DNA of 64,000 nucleotides. Origin: IDS-8 sp040902105. GTDB taxonomy: Bacteria > Pseudomonadota > Gammaproteobacteria > Steroidobacterales > Woeseiaceae. Shown here one piece after another: positions 62,540 through 64,000 of the stretch (within the stretch, counting starts at the first letter, position 1; each line of letters opens with the position of its first letter). Where the stretch lies: contig JBBDXW010000053.1 in NCBI GenBank assembly GCA_040902105.1, positions 38,316 to 102,315 on the forward strand, given 5' to 3'. The notes below the pieces were generated by a model. That model had not been told where the DNA came from, did no database searches, and saw nothing but the letters and a program-made list of their open reading frames with translations. The translations under genes and the position numbers were made by a program.

Positions 62540-62956
62540 GTGCTTAAAGTTTCAACGGACATTGTCATTCCCGAGCACGAAATCGAGATAAGCGCTGTTC
62601 GCGCCCAGGGTGCCGGCGGGCAGAACGTGAACAAGGTGTCGACCGCAGTGCATCTTCGCTTCGACGTCCAGGCTTCGGAAGCGTTGCCCGCCGAGGTGAA
62701 ACTCCGGCTGCTCGATTCGCCGGACCGGCGCATCACCGGGGACGGCGTCGTCGTGATCAAGGCACAGCGATTTCGCAGTCAGGCGAAGAACCGGGAAGAC
62801 GCGCTTGCCCGGCTCGCCGATCTCATCCACTCGGCTCTCAGGACCCGGAAAAAGCGCGTGGCGACGAAGCCCAGCGAGGCCGGGCGGCGCAAACGTCTTG
62901 AAGAGAAAATCCGGCGCGGGCGGCTGAAGCAGTCCCGCGGCAAAATCACGGACTGA
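62540..62956 (+). CDS. arfB: alternative ribosome-rescue factor ArfB (YaeJ)
   Basis: Codon-independent peptidyl-tRNA hydrolase that frees ribosomes stalled without a stop codon. 138 residues. The N-terminal RF-like domain has the catalytic GGQ in AQGAGGQNVNKVSTAVHLRF. The C-terminal tail is rich in Lys/Arg (RRKRLEEKIRRGRLKQSRGK), which enters the empty mRNA channel. The start is GTG 62540. Length matches the family, and the tail is intact. Confidence 0.94.
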   Translation: MLKVSTDIVIPEHEIEISAVRAQGAGGQNVNKVSTAVHLRFDVQASEALPAEVKLRLLDSPDRRITGDGVVVIKAQRFRSQAKNREDALARLADLIHSALRTRKKRVATKPSEAGRRKRLEEKIRRGRLKQSRGKITD

Positions 62957-62979
62957 CCACGTCCGGCGGCCCTTCCCAG

Positions 62980-63140
62980 GGAGCCTCTGCACAAGCTCGA
63001 GGCCGAATGCTTTGACGGCGCAGGAGTGCCGTCCGGGGGTGTTCCACGCGCTCAGACACGGGAAACTCGCCCGTGGAACACCCCCGAAGGACCCTCCTGC
63101 TCGTGCCAAAACGACCGAATTCGACTCCTGCAGAAGCTCC
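62980..63140. repeat. palindromic repeat, family A copy 2 (161 bases)
   Basis: The inner arms gcaggagtgccgtccggggg (from 63020) and its inverted partner (63073-63100) flank a loop holding the reverse complement of agtttcccgtgtctgagc. The outer arms end in ggagcctctgc (62980) and gcagaagctcc (63130-63140). It is opposite in orientation to the copies at 3743 and 63921. It lies between arfB and the two-gene unit. Confidence 0.85.
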
Positions 63141-63219
63141 CCGGCCGCTCGGGATACTGGACATTGGCCGACCGAAGTATCAAAATACCTTGGTAACATT
63201 ATAACGCTCTGGAAGCCGT

Positions 63220-63474
63220 ATGAACGCTAAATCGATCGAGCGAGCGCAGACCGGCGTACGTCTCGAAAAATCTCTCCTGAAAGTGCTCAAGGGGCTCGCA
63301 GAGTACTGCGACCTCTCGCTTGGAGACTTGCTGGAAGGGATCGTCCTGCACAGTTTCGAGGGCAAGCCCCCCTTCTCCGACGAAACTATCGCGACCATCC
63401 GCGACCTGAAAAAAGTCTACCACTGCTCGTTGACCGCGGCAGACAGCCACGCTCTGCGGGAAGCGTCGCCATGA
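63220..63474 (+). CDS. conserved hypothetical protein, 84 residues
   Basis: Small soluble, mostly helical protein. The block VRLEKSLLKVLKGLAEYCDL followed by SLGDLLEGIVLHSFEG has a strand-plus-two-helix look close to ribbon-helix-helix proteins, but I cannot confirm DNA binding. The end, YHCSLTAADSHALREASP, looks conserved, since I recall similar short proteins always in front of the same partner. It has no clear ribosome site before ATG 63220. The stop overlaps the next gene by four bases (ATGA), so the two are coupled. Function unknown. Confidence 0.75.
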   Translation: MNAKSIERAQTGVRLEKSLLKVLKGLAEYCDLSLGDLLEGIVLHSFEGKPPFSDETIATIRDLKKVYHCSLTAADSHALREASP

Positions 63475-63908
63475 CTGCCAGGGCACGAAGCTGCGCCGTG
63501 CGCCGCGGCGATGCAATATCGACCATTCGCGCCTTCGAAGCCGGCGAGATTGATGCAGCCGGTTTCGATCACGAAGCGCATGTGCGAATCGCATGGTCCT
63601 ACCTGCAGGACTATCCCGCGGCGATCGCGATTGCCCGTTTCACGTCGGCGCTCAAATCCCTGACCACCCGGCTCGCGATGCCACATAAATACCATGAGAC
63701 GGTGAGCTGGTTTTTCATGATCGTTATTGCCAACCGCATGGCCGACCGGCTGGACGCATCACAGGCACATGACTGGCATACGTTCAAAACGGAAAACAAC
63801 GACCTGTTCGAGCACGCCTCGGCGCTTTTGCATCGTCATTATTCGTCCGCCTGCCTCGGATCGACGAATGCCAGGCAACGATTCGTCCTGCCGGACCTTG
63901 CTCCCTGA
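63471..63908 (+). CDS. conserved hypothetical protein, 145 residues
   Basis: Helical soluble protein with no known motif. Conserved-looking blocks: IRAFEAGEIDAAGFDHEAHV, RIAWSYLQDYPAAIAIARF, and KYHETVSWFFMIVIANRM. The repeated His (DHEAHV, PHKYHETV) and acidic positions could form a metal or ligand site; this is inference. The N-terminal dozen residues may not be part of the fold. Coupled to the preceding 84-residue gene by a four-base overlap. Function unknown. Confidence 0.75.
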   Translation: MTARARSCAVRRGDAISTIRAFEAGEIDAAGFDHEAHVRIAWSYLQDYPAAIAIARFTSALKSLTTRLAMPHKYHETVSWFFMIVIANRMADRLDASQAHDWHTFKTENNDLFEHASALLHRHYSSACLGSTNARQRFVLPDLAP

Positions 63909-63920
63909 CACGAGGCTCCG

Positions 63921-64000
63921 GCAGCCTCTGCACGAGTCGAATTCCTTCGTCTCTGGCACGAGCAGGAGTGCCGTCCGGGGGTGTTCCACGAGCGAGTTTC
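63921..64000. repeat. palindromic repeat, family A copy 3 (cut by window end)
   Basis: gcaggagtgccgtccggggg (from 63962) and gtgttccac, preceded by the same outer arm as copy 2 (gagtcgaattc and tggcacgagcaggag), and followed by gagcgagtttc, where the window ends. The second arm lies outside. With copy 2 it brackets the 63220-63908 gene pair in inverted orientation. Confidence 0.8.

Noticed and set aside
63220..63908. Toxin-antitoxin system reading of the coupled pair
   Set aside because: The small first protein resembles an antitoxin in size and layout, but the second has no known toxin motif, so I report it only as a conserved pair of unknown function.

Overview
The window is a 64 kb piece of a high-GC Gammaproteobacterium chromosome. 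The assignment rests on several things: a tolQRAB-pal-cpoB cluster next to ybgC, ruvCAB and yebC; a fused aspartokinase/homoserine dehydrogenase thrA in a thrABC operon; a purB/nudJ/mnmA neighbourhood; a PhoPQ-like two-component system; and class II fumarase, AcnA-type aconitase and RelA. Ten Ns at 57114-57123 show a draft or metagenome-derived scaffold. I cannot name the genus. Almost all of the DNA is core metabolism and housekeeping. I see no phage, insertion sequence, CRISPR array or rRNA.

Layout. 1-6.8 kb: the start of a class II DAHP synthase (cut by the window edge), a lysine-degradation pair (saccharopine dehydrogenase and aminoadipate-semialdehyde dehydrogenase), a one-domain asparaginase homologue, and an NfeD/slipin membrane pair. 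6.8-10 kb: a PhoQ/PhoP-like sensor-regulator pair with small PepSY and glycine-zipper envelope proteins. 10-20 kb: mazG, a CoA-pyrophosphatase-type Nudix gene and fumC on the minus strand, then purB, a DUF7931-like gene, nudJ, mnmA and acnA on the plus strand. 20-25.6 kb: a DUF2333 protein, a YgjP-like metallopeptidase, an exported VNG-repeat protein, an ABC exporter pair and tatD. 25.8-29.5 kb: an operon of two DUF1538 membrane proteins, a PII-like protein and a CBS-domain protein, followed by a CorC/CNNM-like transporter. 29.5-35.2 kb: a NERD protein, thrC-thrB-thrA and tRNA-Lys. 35.4-43.7 kb: cpoB-pal-tolB-tolA-tolR-tolQ-ybgC-ruvB-ruvA-ruvC-yebC, all on the minus strand. 43.8-51.2 kb: relA and a 1675-residue CheB-CheR-PAS-kinase-receiver protein. 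51.2-57 kb: lpd-sucB-sucA (2-oxoglutarate dehydrogenase). 57-64 kb is the most accessory-looking part: a DUF5658-like membrane protein, a lipoprotein cytochrome c, a CPBP membrane protease convergent with a 60-residue double-glycine leader peptide gene, an amine-oxidase-like flavoprotein with an MFS transporter, arfB, and a two-gene unit of unknown function between two copies of a palindromic repeat.

Two candidate systems stand out. One is the CPBP protease plus double-glycine peptide at 58736-59760. The other is the DUF1538/DUF1538/PII-like/CBS operon at 25839-28108, which has the logic of a PII-gated two-subunit transporter.

The intergenic spaces are rich in palindromic repeats of at least three dispersed families, plus several single-copy long inverted repeats. 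They sit between housekeeping genes, mostly near gene 3' ends, and one of them spans the assembly gap.
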